Positions 5,233 to 5,311 of a DNA stretch of 5,311 nt are shown here, piece after piece. This stretch comes from Promethearchaeota archaeon (lineage in GTDB: Archaea; Asgardarchaeota; Lokiarchaeia; Sigynarchaeales; SOKP01). A program made the translations under genes and the position numbers. Positions within the stretch are counted from its first letter, which is position 1. Every line of letters starts with the position of its first letter. Location of the stretch: NCBI GenBank assembly GCA_004524425.1, contig SDNN01000198.1:1-5311 (forward strand), read 5' to 3'. Under the pieces are notes generated by a model. It was not told where the DNA came from. It saw only the letters and a program-made list of their open reading frames with translations, and did no database searches.

Positions 5233-5311
5233 ATGAGTGTTTTAGAAGAGGTTTTGGATAATGAGAAGGAAGATAAAAAAATTCAAAGAAGAAATCAACC
5301 AGACAAATTAA
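5233..5311 (+). CDS. Partial gene, N-terminus only, unknown function
   Basis: Twenty-six codons are present before the window ends without a stop: MSVLEEVLDNEKEDKKIQRR and then NQPDKL. The segment is polar and highly charged, with no signal peptide or membrane helix. It begins as a short amphipathic helix and continues as a probably disordered, lysine-rich stretch. Too little is visible to assign a family. The gene is divergent from the ribbon-helix-helix-like regulator and shares its intergenic region, so it is a likely target of that regulator. The start is supported by a strong upstream ribosome-binding site, although the spacing is long, and by an in-frame stop at 5221-5223. Confidence 0.55.
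   Translation, partial: MSVLEEVLDNEKEDKKIQRRNQPDKL

Overview
The window most likely comes from a low-GC archaeon, and an Asgard (Lokiarchaeia-like) genome is my best guess. The sequence is strongly AT-rich. Ribosome-binding sites are GGTGA- or GGAGGT-type. TATA boxes of the archaeal TTTATATA kind precede genes, and T-runs without strong hairpins follow some of them. The protein set also fits: a longin/roadblock-like N-terminus joined to winged-helix domains, an orphan seven-helix membrane protein, and a ribbon-helix-helix protein with a large C-terminal domain. This lineage call rests on remembered family style, not on a search. No rRNA, tRNA, CRISPR array, transposase or integrase was seen.

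Layout: (1) 26-1138 (+) encodes a putative signalling/regulatory protein with a longin-like N-terminal domain and two winged-helix-like segments. It converges on (2) 1178-2245 (-), a galactose-mutarotase-fold (DUF6786-like) protein. (3) About 2315-2998 (-), probably extending to 3022, is a seven-helix membrane protein whose natural start may be an ATT codon. (4) 3162-4049 (-) is a PAPS-dependent sulfotransferase. (5) 4126-4911 (-) is a putative DNA-binding regulator with two ribbon-helix-helix-like segments in one chain. (6) A divergent gene starts at 5233 (+) and runs off the window after 26 codons.

The most interesting part is the ~320-bp divergent intergenic region, 4912-5232. Three near-identical palindrome-like copies of ATATAA[A/G][C/A]TTATATA lie in it, with centres about 101 and 128 bp apart. 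One covers the TATA box of the regulator gene and one lies just upstream of the ribosome-binding site of the divergent gene. Ten-base tandem repeats (one helical turn) are also present. With a ribbon-helix-helix-like regulator next door, an autoregulated divergent promoter is a testable model. The sulfotransferase and the mutarotase-fold protein could both act on glycans, but the gaps between the minus-strand genes (69 to about 140 bp) and their separate promoter/terminator signals do not show a tight operon.
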